Shown here in pieces: positions 6,457 through 13,464 of a DNA stretch of 18,120 nucleotides. Each line of letters begins with the position of its first letter. Within the stretch, counting starts at the first letter, position 1. The stretch is taken from contig JAIRRL010000067.1 in assembly GCA_031255985.1 (NCBI GenBank), positions 1-18,120 of the forward strand. The letters are read 5' to 3'. A program made the translations under genes and the position numbers. Below the pieces are notes generated by a model. The model was given only the letters and a program-made list of their open reading frames with translations. It was not told where the DNA came from and ran no database searches. The DNA is from Gracilibacteraceae bacterium. GTDB taxonomy: Bacteria; Bacillota; Desulfitobacteriia; Desulfitobacteriales; Syntrophobotulaceae.

Positions 6457-9005
6457 AAATAATTCTCGGACATATCAGCCTGGATTTTGACGCGCTGGCC
6501 TCTATGGTGGCCGCCAAAATACTTATGCCGGAAGCCGTGCTCGCCATTAACGGCAAAAGCAATTCATTTGTGCAGGAATTCATGGCTTTGACCAAAGACC
6601 TGTTCCCCTGCCGCAAACTGAAAGACCTGGATTTGGAGACGGTGGACGCCGTGATCCTCGTCGATACGGCCGATCTGAGCCGGGCCGTGTCCAACGGGGA
6701 GACTTTACGCGCTTTGCAGGACAAGCCGCTTTTCGTCTTTGACCACCACCCTCACGCCGGCGCGCTGGGGGAAAACATAGTGGTCGAGCAGACCGGGGCC
6801 TGCGTGACCCTGTTGGTGGAGCGCATTATCCAGGCCGGACTGAAAGTCAGCGCGATGGAAGCGACGCTCATGCTGCTCGGAATCTACGACGACACGGGCA
6901 GCCTGCTCCTGGAAAACACCACTCCCCGCGACGCCGCCGCTGTCGCCTGGCTGCTGACCCAAGGCGGGCATCTCGGTGTTGTGGCTGAATATCTGCGCCG
7001 TCCGCTCACGCCGGATCAGATGGATTTGTTCCAGCAGCTCATGCGCAACAAGGACATCATCCGGCAGAACGAAATCCCGATTTTTATCTCCTGGGCGGAA
7101 TGCGACCAGTATGTGGGCGGTCTGGCTTTGCTCATCCACAAACTGCGGGAAATCGAAGACGCGGATGTTTGGTTTATCGTCGTAAAAATGCCCGGCCGCG
7201 TCAATATCGTCGGCCGCTCCAAAGCCGACGCCCTGCCTGTGCGCGACATTCTGCAAGCTTTTCACGGCGCCGGCCATCTGTACGCGGCTTCGGCCACGCT
7301 GAAACGCGGCGACCTTTTTCCGGTGATAGAGGAACTGCGGCAGGAGATACGGAAATACGCGGCTCAGCCAAACCTCGCCCGCGACATCATGAGTTTTCCC
7401 GTGCGCACCGTGACGCCGGACACGACTTTGGAGGACGCGGGCAATCTGCTCCTGAAATACGCTCATTCCGGTATGCCGGTCGTGCAGAACGGCGAGCTGG
7501 TCGGCATCATTTCGCGCCGCGACGTGGACAAAGCCTTAAAATACGGCTTGCAGCACGCTCCGGTCAAGGGCTTCATGTCGCGGGACGTTGTGACGGCCTC
7601 GCCGGACACGCATTGGGAAGGCGTGCAAAAACTGATGATCCAGAACGACATAGGCCGCGTGCCCGTGGTGGAAAACGGCAAACTGGCCGGCATCGTCTCC
7701 CGCAGCGACGTGCTGCGCCTGATTTACGGCACGGTCGTTTCCGCTGACGATAATATCGTGCGGGAAAGAAGCATCGCCAACAAGGAGGAGACGATTCACC
7801 TGCTGGAATCCTTGCCGGACGCCGTCCGCCGGGTACTGACGGCGGCGGCGGCGGCGGCGGACGAGATGAACCGGCCGGTCTACCTCGTGGGTGGTTTTGT
7901 GCGCGACCTTCTGTTGGGCGAGCCGCTGCAGGATTTTGACTTTGTTATCGAAGGAAACGGATTACATTTTGCCCAATTAATGGAAAAACGGCTTGACGTA
8001 TATAAACATGTGCGGCATCAGGAGTTCGGCACGGCGCGGCTTTTTCTCAAAAACGGCTTCCATGTGGATATCGCGGGCAGTCGCATGGAAGAATACGATT
8101 ATCCGGGCGCCATGCCCAAGGTGGAACAATCCACGCTGCGCGAGGATTTATTCCGCCGGGATTTCACGATTAACGCCATGGCGCTCTGCCTGAACCGGGA
8201 TTCTTACGGACGGCTCATCGACTACTATGGCGGCAGCCGCGACCTCATGCAAAAAGAGATCCGTTTTCTGCACAATATGAGTTTTATGGACGACGCGACG
8301 CGCATCATGCGGGCGGTGCGCTTTGCCGGCCGGTACGGCTTCCGCCTGGATAAACTGACGCGGGAGGCGATCGGCGTCGCCCTGGAAGCCGGCGCTTTTG
8401 CCAAAGTCAGCCAGGAACGCTTCACGGAGGAATGGCTGGCCATATATGACGAACGAAACTACCAGACCATGCTCGCTCACCTGGAGCAGGCCCGTATTCT
8501 CACGCGCTGGTTCGGGGAGGAACTGCCCTGGCATTGCGGGGAAAACCCGGAAGAAGCGGTCAGATGGACGCTGGCGCGAAAATGGCTGCTCACGCTGCAA
8601 CGCATGGACAACCGCCAGATAGAACTCGTGCTTTCCCGCCTGAAACTGACCCGTTCGCTGGTGAAAGTGACGCGCGATTACATGGCTTTGATGGAAAAAA
8701 TGGCCGGCGGCCCGGATTGGGACGACCTGGCCGCCATGGACGATATCATGCGCGATACGCCTTATTTCCTCCGTGATATCGTCGGGGCGCAGAAACAGTT
8801 TCAAACGGCGATGACAAAATACGAGACAGCGCGGGCGCGTATTCATACGCGCCTCAAGGGCCTGGATCTCGTGCGTCTCGGCGTGGAAGAAGGCCCGCGG
8901 GTCGGCCGGCTGCTGCGCCGGATCCGTCAGCTCTGGCTGGAAGGCGCCATTACGACGCCGGAAGAGGAAAACGCCAGCCTGGAAAAACTCATGCGCAGCG
9001 AATGA
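6453..9005 (+). CDS. cca: DHH-CBS-CBS tRNA nucleotidyltransferase / poly(A) polymerase-type protein
   Basis: 850 residues in three parts. Residues 1-305 form a DHH/DHHA1 phosphoesterase-like module: H7, D11 and D13 in the first motif, D71, the D97-H98-H99 motif, D146-D147, and H-G-A-G-H (271-275) where G-G-G-H is usual. Residues about 309-428 are a CBS pair (adenosyl-ligand sensor). Residues about 455-850 are a class II nucleotidyltransferase: LVGGFVRDLLLG (478-489), catalytic D494-F-D496, RRDFTINAMA (568-577), then DATRIMRAVRFAGRYGF (614-630). All catalytic residues of the transferase are intact. The expected role is CCA addition or repair, or 3' adenylation, of RNA; the DHH part may act on nucleotides or 3' ends. 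GTG 6453 has GGAG seven bases upstream. A (GGC)n run at 7841-7860 encodes a polyalanine in the CBS-transferase linker. It follows menA by 118 bp. Confidence 0.9.
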   Translation: MKIILGHISLDFDALASMVAAKILMPEAVLAINGKSNSFVQEFMALTKDLFPCRKLKDLDLETVDAVILVDTADLSRAVSNGETLRALQDKPLFVFDHHPHAGALGENIVVEQTGACVTLLVERIIQAGLKVSAMEATLMLLGIYDDTGSLLLENTTPRDAAAVAWLLTQGGHLGVVAEYLRRPLTPDQMDLFQQLMRNKDIIRQNEIPIFISWAECDQYVGGLALLIHKLREIEDADVWFIVVKMPGRVNIVGRSKADALPVRDILQAFHGAGHLYAASATLKRGDLFPVIEELRQEIRKYAAQPNLARDIMSFPVRTVTPDTTLEDAGNLLLKYAHSGMPVVQNGELVGIISRRDVDKALKYGLQHAPVKGFMSRDVVTASPDTHWEGVQKLMIQNDIGRVPVVENGKLAGIVSRSDVLRLIYGTVVSADDNIVRERSIANKEETIHLLESLPDAVRRVLTAAAAAADEMNRPVYLVGGFVRDLLLGEPLQDFDFVIEGNGLHFAQLMEKRLDVYKHVRHQEFGTARLFLKNGFHVDIAGSRMEEYDYPGAMPKVEQSTLREDLFRRDFTINAMALCLNRDSYGRLIDYYGGSRDLMQKEIRFLHNMSFMDDATRIMRAVRFAGRYGFRLDKLTREAIGVALEAGAFAKVSQERFTEEWLAIYDERNYQTMLAHLEQARILTRWFGEELPWHCGENPEEAVRWTLARKWLLTLQRMDNRQIELVLSRLKLTRSLVKVTRDYMALMEKMAGGPDWDDLAAMDDIMRDTPYFLRDIVGAQKQFQTAMTKYETARARIHTRLKGLDLVRLGVEEGPRVGRLLRRIRQLWLEGAITTPEEENASLEKLMRSE

Positions 9006-9036
9006 GGACGACGCGGCATAAGTATATGCTTAATAT

Positions 9037-9070
9037 GCTTAGTCTTATATGTATAAACGTAAGACTAAGC
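9037..9070. terminator. 11-bp-stem hairpin between convergent genes
   Basis: GCTTAGTCTTA (9037-9047) and TAAGACTAAGC (9060-9070) are perfect inverted repeats around a 12-nt loop. The site lies between the stop of the plus-strand CCA gene (9005) and the stop of the minus-strand HlyD-like gene (9098), so it could end both transcripts. No run of T follows on either strand, so it is not a standard intrinsic terminator; it may instead be an mRNA 3'-end stabiliser. A smaller GCATA/TATGC hairpin precedes it (9016-9029). Confidence 0.5.
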
Positions 9071-9097
9071 CCTGAGAAACCTAAGTCCGGCCCGCGG

Positions 9098-10084
9098 TCA
9101 TTTGACGGCGTTAACCGTAGCGCTGACCGCCATGCCCTGAAGCCCGTCCCGGGGATTCGTCACTACTATATATCCCGGCCTGAGATTATCCACGCTGGCC
9201 CAAGCGTCGTTCCGATCCAGCACTTTGACGCGGCGGAAATTGATGACGCCGCTTTCGACCGCGTAAATCCCCACTTCCTCTCCCAGGGCGAACAGGGCTG
9301 CCGTAGACACGACGACGCCGCGGGTCGGCGCCTGTTTTTGCCAGCCTACTTCCTTGACCCGCGTTTCCGTCACGGTGTTTATATACTGGGGAAAAGAAAC
9401 GACCAGCCCGCCCTCCCGCACGGCCACCCGCTCCACCGTGCAGGAGCGAAGCGCTCCGTCCACGTTGACGGAGATACTATCCCCTTTGAGGACGCCTTGC
9501 GTATTGGCGGCGGCAATATAGGCCCAGGCCGGCCGCAGATTATTTATTATTTTTCCCGCCGCGCCGCCCGCCGGCGCGTAATTCCGCCCCGCCGCCGCGC
9601 CGGTCTCGTCTCCGGCGGCGGAAAGGCTCGCGGGTTCATTTTCGGTTGCGGTTTCGCCCGCCCCGGCCGGCAAAATCCCCTTGAAGGCAGCTTCCTCCGC
9701 TCCGCCGCATTCAGCGAACAATTCCTCTAAATCGCCTTCCAGCAGAGCCGCCGGGGTGAGAATTTCCTCCAATCCGTCCACGCGCGCGCAAAAAAGACCG
9801 GCGCCGGGAGCGATTATATCCCGCCCGTCAACGCGGGCGACGGTCTCCCCCTTCCGCGCTCTTTGCCCGTCAGGCACGGTAAAACTAAGCGCTCCGGCCC
9901 CCGGCGCGTAAACCACTGTTTCCGACCGGACAAACACCGCCGGCAGGACTTCATCATGGGTTACATAGCCTTCCCGCGCCCGCTCATAGGTCAGATCGCG
10001 CGTCAGCCAGGCCTCGCGCAGCTGGAACACATAAACCACCGCCGCCGCCGCCACGGCGAAAAATATTATTAACAGATTCTTCAT
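9098..10084 (-). CDS. HlyD/membrane-fusion-like protein with N-terminal membrane anchor
   Basis: 328 residues. One membrane helix at about 3-20 (LLIIFFAVAAAAVVYVF) anchors it with the bulk outside. Residues about 55-105 look like the barrel-sandwich (lipoyl-like) fold of periplasmic adaptors (VVYAPGAGALSF...DGQRARKGETVARVDG). A Gly/Ala/Glu-rich linker (about 138-177) follows, then a beta-rich region (195-328) with the closing V-x-V-L-D-R...LRPGYIVVTNPRDGLQGM seen in HlyD/RND-type adaptors. There is no coiled-coil hairpin of the usual length, so it is a minimal adaptor. Its ATG (10084) directly abuts the TGA of the LRR gene (10085-10087) and lacks a clear ribosome site, implying translation by re-initiation. 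No transporter gene adjoins it. Confidence 0.65.
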   Translation of the reverse strand: MKNLLIIFFAVAAAAVVYVFQLREAWLTRDLTYERAREGYVTHDEVLPAVFVRSETVVYAPGAGALSFTVPDGQRARKGETVARVDGRDIIAPGAGLFCARVDGLEEILTPAALLEGDLEELFAECGGAEEAAFKGILPAGAGETATENEPASLSAAGDETGAAAGRNYAPAGGAAGKIINNLRPAWAYIAAANTQGVLKGDSISVNVDGALRSCTVERVAVREGGLVVSFPQYINTVTETRVKEVGWQKQAPTRGVVVSTAALFALGEEVGIYAVESGVINFRRVKVLDRNDAWASVDNLRPGYIVVTNPRDGLQGMAVSATVNAVK

Positions 10085-11650
10085 TCAGTTTTTTTGTCCG
10101 CAGGATTTACATACTTTGCCAAAAAAATTCAACTGGCCGCCGCAATACGAGCATCGCCCCTGCTTACGCCATTGCGAACGCGCCATTTCGTTCGTGAAAT
10201 CATGAAAAAACGGCGTTCCCCGAAAAGCTTTTTCCAAGGCTTCGGCGTCCTGACGCATTTCTTCCGTCATCTTCACGGTAGCGAGGGTAATGCAGCCCTC
10301 AAACGCCCTTTCCTCAACCACTTTCAGCGTCGAAACCAGATTGACGCTGGTCAGGGCGGCGCAGCTGGCGAAAGCTCTTTTGCCGATCTCGACGGTTCCT
10401 TCCGGCAGCAGAACGTCGGTCAGCTTGACGCAGCCGGAAAATGCGTCGGCGCCGATCAGGCGGAGCGAGGCGGGCAAATCGATGTTTTTCATCGTTTGGC
10501 AACCGGCAAAAGCGCTGTCCGCGATGCGGCTGATTCCATCCGGCAGCGTCAGCGCCAATATGGAAGAACAGCCGGCAAAAGCAAACTGACCTATATCCTC
10601 AAGGCTCGGCGGCAGCGGAATCCGTTTCAGAGACGAACAGCCCTGAAAAGCGGACTGGCCTATTTTTTTCAGGCCGGCCGGCAGTTCAACGGATTTTATG
10701 GCCGTACATTCATAAAAAGCGTAGGCGGGCAGCTCGGCCGCTCCCGGCGCGATCGCCACCTGGCCCAAATTGGTGCAGCCCTTGAAAGCGAATTTCACCA
10801 AACTGATCCAGTTATTATTTTCATCCTTCTGGACGATCAGACTGGCCGGCGCGGTCAGATCGGTCAATTTCATGCAATCCTGAAAAGCCGATTCCTTGAT
10901 CGTTTCAACGTTGTCCGGGATGACGAGACTGATTAGATTTAGACAACCGAAAAAAGCCCAGGCTCCGATTGACAGTACGCCGGGCGGAATGGTAATTGTT
11001 TCCAGATCGCGGCAGCCGAAAAAGGCCCAATCCCCTATTTCCCGCAGCGAATCCGGCAGTTCAACTGTTTTCAAGCCGCTGCAACCCGAAAACGATTTCT
11101 CTTTCAACGCGGTGATCGTGGCCGGCAACCGCACTTTGCGCAAGCTTGTGCAACCGTAAAAAGCCCACGGCTCAATCGTCGTCACACTGTCGGGCAGCTT
11201 TATTTCCGTGAGACTGATGCAGCCGAAAAAAGCCCAGGGGCCGATGACGTTCATTCCGTCCGCAAGCGTGACGCTGGTCAGATTGGCGCAGTTTGAAAAA
11301 GCTTTCGCCCCGATTTCCACTACGGTAGGCGGCAAAACCACCTCCAGCAAAGTCAGGCAATCGCCGAAAGCCTCGTTGCCAAGGCTCCGCACGCCAAAAG
11401 GCGCTTCTACTTTGCTGTCGGCGCCGAAATATTTGACCAGGACGCCGTTTTCAATCCGAAATTTGCGCCGGTCGTATTCCGCTATTTGAATCGAAGCGTT
11501 GATTTTCTCCGCCTGCCGCGTCTCGTACAGCCGGACGGCCTTTTCCGTACTGACCGGCTCGCCGCAATTAGAGCAAACATACGCTTCCTTACCGGCCTCT
11601 ACCTGGCTCTCCGCGCCGCATTGCGAACAACAGACCGATACTGACGGCAT
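10085..11650 (-). CDS. BspA-type LRR_5 protein with zinc ribbons at both ends
   Basis: 521 residues. An N-terminal zinc ribbon (C8-x2-C11 and C26-x2-C29) is followed by a short Glu/Lys/Arg helix region and about fifteen 23-residue LRR_5 units of the form S-L-x-x-I-x-L-P-x-S-L-x-x-I-G-x-x-A-F-x-G-C, from about 75 to 465. One unit carries an insert near residues 265-275 (DENNNW). A second zinc ribbon closes the protein (C500-x2-C503 and C514-x2-C517). No signal peptide, membrane helix or cell-wall anchor is present, unlike the surface-exposed BspA proteins, so it should be cytoplasmic. GGAGG six bases before ATG 11650 fixes the start. Its stop abuts the HlyD-like gene. Function is unknown; a protein-binding scaffold is a reasonable guess. 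Confidence 0.85.
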   Translation of the reverse strand: MPSVSVCCSQCGAESQVEAGKEAYVCSNCGEPVSTEKAVRLYETRQAEKINASIQIAEYDRRKFRIENGVLVKYFGADSKVEAPFGVRSLGNEAFGDCLTLLEVVLPPTVVEIGAKAFSNCANLTSVTLADGMNVIGPWAFFGCISLTEIKLPDSVTTIEPWAFYGCTSLRKVRLPATITALKEKSFSGCSGLKTVELPDSLREIGDWAFFGCRDLETITIPPGVLSIGAWAFFGCLNLISLVIPDNVETIKESAFQDCMKLTDLTAPASLIVQKDENNNWISLVKFAFKGCTNLGQVAIAPGAAELPAYAFYECTAIKSVELPAGLKKIGQSAFQGCSSLKRIPLPPSLEDIGQFAFAGCSSILALTLPDGISRIADSAFAGCQTMKNIDLPASLRLIGADAFSGCVKLTDVLLPEGTVEIGKRAFASCAALTSVNLVSTLKVVEERAFEGCITLATVKMTEEMRQDAEALEKAFRGTPFFHDFTNEMARSQWRKQGRCSYCGGQLNFFGKVCKSCGQKN

Positions 11651-11731
11651 AATTATCCTCCATGTTCCGCGACCGTAGTAAAATAATCCGAATTACCTGA
11701 AAAACGCCGATGCCTCTCTCAGCTAATTTTA

Positions 11732-11765
11732 ATTATATTATATTATATCCGTTTAAAAAACGCAA
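11732..11765 (-). promoter_or_regulatory. Promoter with three overlapping -10 boxes for the LRR-HlyD pair
   Basis: On the minus strand TATAATATAATATAAT (11747 to 11732) contains three TATAAT hexamers offset by 5 bp. TTGCGT (11765 to 11760) is 17 bp from the middle hexamer. The leader to ATG 11650 would be about 80 nt. The -35 is weak (3/6), and the -10 repetition makes the exact start uncertain. The 11651-11790 interval holds no gene. Confidence 0.6.
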
Positions 11766-11790
11766 CTATTTCAAATCAAGGAAAGATAAG

Positions 11791-12285
11791 TTAATCAATT
11801 ATTTGAGCCGGTATTTCGTCCCGCGGACGGCAAACGTCAACCCACTGACGGACGGCGGCGCAACGGTCCAGCTCGTCCGGCGTCAGTTCTATGGCGCTGC
11901 TGCCGCTGCCGCAGGCCGGAAAGACCGTGCGGAAGCGGCGCAAGGAGATATCGGCGTAAACCTCCAGTCCCGGCGGCAGAGCGAAAGGACAGACGCCTCC
12001 CGCCGCGTGACCCGTCAGGCGCAAGGATTCGTCCGCCGGCAGCATACGCGCTTTGGTTTGAAAAAAATCGCGAAATTTCCGGTTGTCTATTTTCACGTCT
12101 CCGGCCGTCACCAATAAAACGCAGCCTTCCCCGCAACGCAAGGACAAGGTTTTGGCGATGCGGGCCGGTTCCACCCCCAAAGTCGCCGCCGCCAATTCCA
12201 CCGTGGCGCTTGAGGTCTCGAATTCCATCACTTTATCTGCCAGGCCGAACCGGCGGAAATATTCCCGAACCGCGGCGACGCTCAT
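11791..12285 (-). CDS. YbaK/EbsC-family aminoacyl-tRNA deacylase
   Basis: 164 residues. This family hydrolyses mischarged tRNAs in trans (YbaK: Cys-tRNAPro; ProXp: Ala-tRNAPro). Visible marks are EFETSSATVELAA (21-33), the conserved lysine in A-K-T-L (K45), GDVKIDNRKF (62-71), TGHAAGGVCPF (91-101) and GSGSSAIELTPDEL (126-139). Together they are typical of the short stand-alone EbsC-like branch. The frame is open upstream to 12366, but that 'start' is the TTG of a -35 box. ATG 12285 is chosen, with GGGAG nine bases before it. It is likely a single-gene unit, as the next promoter (11732-11765) lies just beyond its stop. The exact tRNA substrate cannot be told from sequence. Confidence 0.88.
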   Translation of the reverse strand: MSVAAVREYFRRFGLADKVMEFETSSATVELAAATLGVEPARIAKTLSLRCGEGCVLLVTAGDVKIDNRKFRDFFQTKARMLPADESLRLTGHAAGGVCPFALPPGLEVYADISLRRFRTVFPACGSGSSAIELTPDELDRCAAVRQWVDVCRPRDEIPAQIID

Positions 12286-12337
12286 GCTTTTTAACTCCCT
12301 GACGCGTTTTTTCCCTCTGGACGAAACCCGTGCAAGT

Positions 12338-12366
12338 ATTCTACCACCCGCGACCGCCTGGCACAA
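12338..12366 (-). promoter_or_regulatory. Extended -10 promoter for the YbaK-like gene
   Basis: On the minus strand TTGTGC (12366 to 12361), a 17-bp spacer, then TAGAAT (12343 to 12338, 5/6) preceded by T-G-G, which gives an extended -10. The start would be near 12331, with a leader of about 45 nt. It is divergent from the exporter promoter; the 12367-12466 stretch between them is AT-rich and holds no gene. Confidence 0.6.
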
Positions 12367-12466
12367 GAGCTTAATATAAAATAGTGATTATTATCTTAAA
12401 TTTTGAAATATCACGACATGCATAGGTCACAAATTTAAAAAAATCCTGATTTTCACCTTGGATCGC

Positions 12467-12495
12467 TTGACAATCACCGCAGACCTTGTTACAAT
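12467..12495 (+). promoter_or_regulatory. Consensus promoter of the CARDB-MacB exporter operon
   Basis: TTGACA (12467-12472), a 17-bp spacer, and TACAAT (12490-12495, 5/6). Transcription should start near 12502, at the left end of a perfect palindrome. This is one of the best promoter matches in the window, which fits a strong promoter held in check by a repressor. Confidence 0.8.
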
Positions 12496-12501
12496 TTCCT
12501 T

Positions 12502-12513
12502 ACGAACGTTCGT
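12502..12513. promoter_or_regulatory. Perfect 12-bp palindrome, likely repressor operator
   Basis: ACGAACGTTCGT is its own reverse complement and begins about 7 bp after the -10 box, covering roughly +1 to +12. A repressor here would block initiation. Size, symmetry and base content are like TetR/AcrR-family operators, which often control drug-type exporters; that family assignment is an inference. No regulator gene is in the window. Confidence 0.6.
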
Positions 12514-12668
12514 TAATTTAGGCGGCTTTTCTGCCTGGCCGGGTGTTGGCGGCGGAGGCGTCCCGGAAATCTTGGTCTGTCCGGAGCAATTACTAGCAAT
12601 TATAGCTGGTGTTTTCCAGAATACTATGGTACAGTAGTAAAACCGGATGGAACAGTCGGAGGATGAAA
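12514..12668 (+). other. 155-nt untranslated leader of the exporter operon
   Basis: Between the operator and the ATPase start there is no gene I can support. The stretch has a short direct repeat (GCAATTA at 12586-12592 and 12597-12603, separated by CTA... with small offsets) and a weak CTGG/CCAG hairpin near 12606-12619. It ends in the GGAGG (12658-12662) that serves the GTG at 12669. No recognised riboswitch or T-box was seen. Confidence 0.4.
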
Positions 12669-13433
12669 GTGAACAACATTATTTCAATCAAAAATGTTTA
12701 TAAAATCTATCAAATGGGGCAGGAAAAAGTTTCCGCTCTGCAGGGCGTGAATCTTGACATCGCGGAAGGCGCTTTCTGCTGTCTGCTTGGTAGTTCCGGC
12801 TCAGGCAAATCCACTTTGCTGAACATGATGGCCGGTCTGGAAAAGCCGTCGAGCGGCGAAATCATCATCAAAGGCCGGCATGTGGAAAAGATGAGTGAAG
12901 AAAAACTGGCGCTTTTCCGGCAAAAACACATCGGCTTCATATTTCAGGCTTACAATCTGCTGCCGACGCGCACGGCGCTGGAAAATGTGGAAATGCCCAT
13001 GATTTTCCAGGGGAAGCCGCGTAAGATCAGACAAAAAATGGCGGCGGACATGCTGACGGCGGTCGGCCTGGGCGAACGCCTCCACCACCGCCCTTCGCAA
13101 ATGAGCGGTGGCCAGCAGCAACGCGTCGGCATTGCCCGCGCTTTTGTCAGCAATCCGGAAATCATTTTTGCGGATGAACCTACCGGCAATTTAGATACAA
13201 AAACAACAGACGAGGTCATGCACCTGATGACGCGAATCGCGCGCGCCAACCGTCAGACCCTCATCCTCGTCACCCATGAACCGGAAATCGCCGGCTATAT
13301 GAATCAGGTGGTGACTATCCGGGACGGCTGCGTGGAAAGCGAAAAATTTAATGAAATCACTAAAATAAATGAACCCAAAGATCCAAATGAAGTAAATGAA
13401 ACAAATGAATACGCTGAAATGAAAGGAGCGTGA
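12669..13433 (+). CDS. MacB/LolD-type ABC transporter ATP-binding protein
   Basis: 254 residues from GTG 12669. Motifs: Walker A GSSGSGKST (41-49), Q-loop IFQAYNLLPT (91-100), signature MSGGQQQRVGIARA (145-158), Walker B IIFADEPTGNLD (165-176, E170), H-loop H203. The N-L-L-P-T and E-P-T-G-N-L-D forms are typical of MacB/LolD/FtsE-like ATPases that pair with FtsX-type permeases, here encoded two genes downstream. An ATG at 12663 is in frame, but GGAGG (12658-12662) touches it directly; the same site is six bases from GTG 12669, which is therefore preferred. The last 30 residues beyond the fold form an Asn/Glu-rich tail (NEITKINEPKDPNEVNETNE) of unknown role. First gene of a three-gene operon; powers the exporter at the inner membrane face. 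Confidence 0.92.
   Translation: MNNIISIKNVYKIYQMGQEKVSALQGVNLDIAEGAFCCLLGSSGSGKSTLLNMMAGLEKPSSGEIIIKGRHVEKMSEEKLALFRQKHIGFIFQAYNLLPTRTALENVEMPMIFQGKPRKIRQKMAADMLTAVGLGERLHHRPSQMSGGQQQRVGIARAFVSNPEIIFADEPTGNLDTKTTDEVMHLMTRIARANRQTLILVTHEPEIAGYMNQVVTIRDGCVESEKFNEITKINEPKDPNEVNETNEYAEMKGA
13350..13423 (+). repeat. AATGAA-rich degenerate repeat in the ATPase C-terminal tail
   Basis: AATGAA occurs at 13350, 13368, 13386, 13395, 13404 and 13418. The first five are spaced by 18, 18, 9 and 9 bp, so the tail is a 9-bp-period array encoding Asn-Glu-x. It is far richer in A/T than the rest of the gene. Confidence 0.7.
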
Positions 13434-13451
13434 CGCGGGCCTGCTCGCGTC
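13432..13451 (+). other. Hairpin at the ATPase-CARDB junction
   Basis: GACGCG (13432-13437) pairs with CGCGTC (13446-13451) around an 8-nt loop. It overlaps the last two bases of the ATPase stop codon and lies between AAGGAG (13423-13428) and the next ATG (13465). No closer ribosome site precedes that ATG; folding would shorten the gap from 36 to about 16 nt. Confidence 0.45.
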
Positions 13452-13464
13452 GGCAAACTAAAAA

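Noticed and set aside
6705..7466. 253-codon antisense frame over the CCA gene
   Set aside because: Shadow of a gene with complete DHH, CBS and transferase motifs on the plus strand.
12384..12414. GTGAT...ATCAC inverted repeat in the divergent intergenic region
   Set aside because: Arms are only 5 bp and 21 bp apart in AT-rich sequence; it does not fit the CRP/FNR spacing and could be chance.
12543..12596. 17-codon GTG-started ORF in the exporter leader
   Set aside because: No ribosome site precedes it and the peptide has no attenuator-type residue run.
12609..12668. N-terminal extension of the exporter ATPase from 12609 or 12663
   Set aside because: No ribosome site at 12609; at 12663 GGAGG touches the ATG. 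GTG 12669 has correct spacing and fits the family N-terminus.
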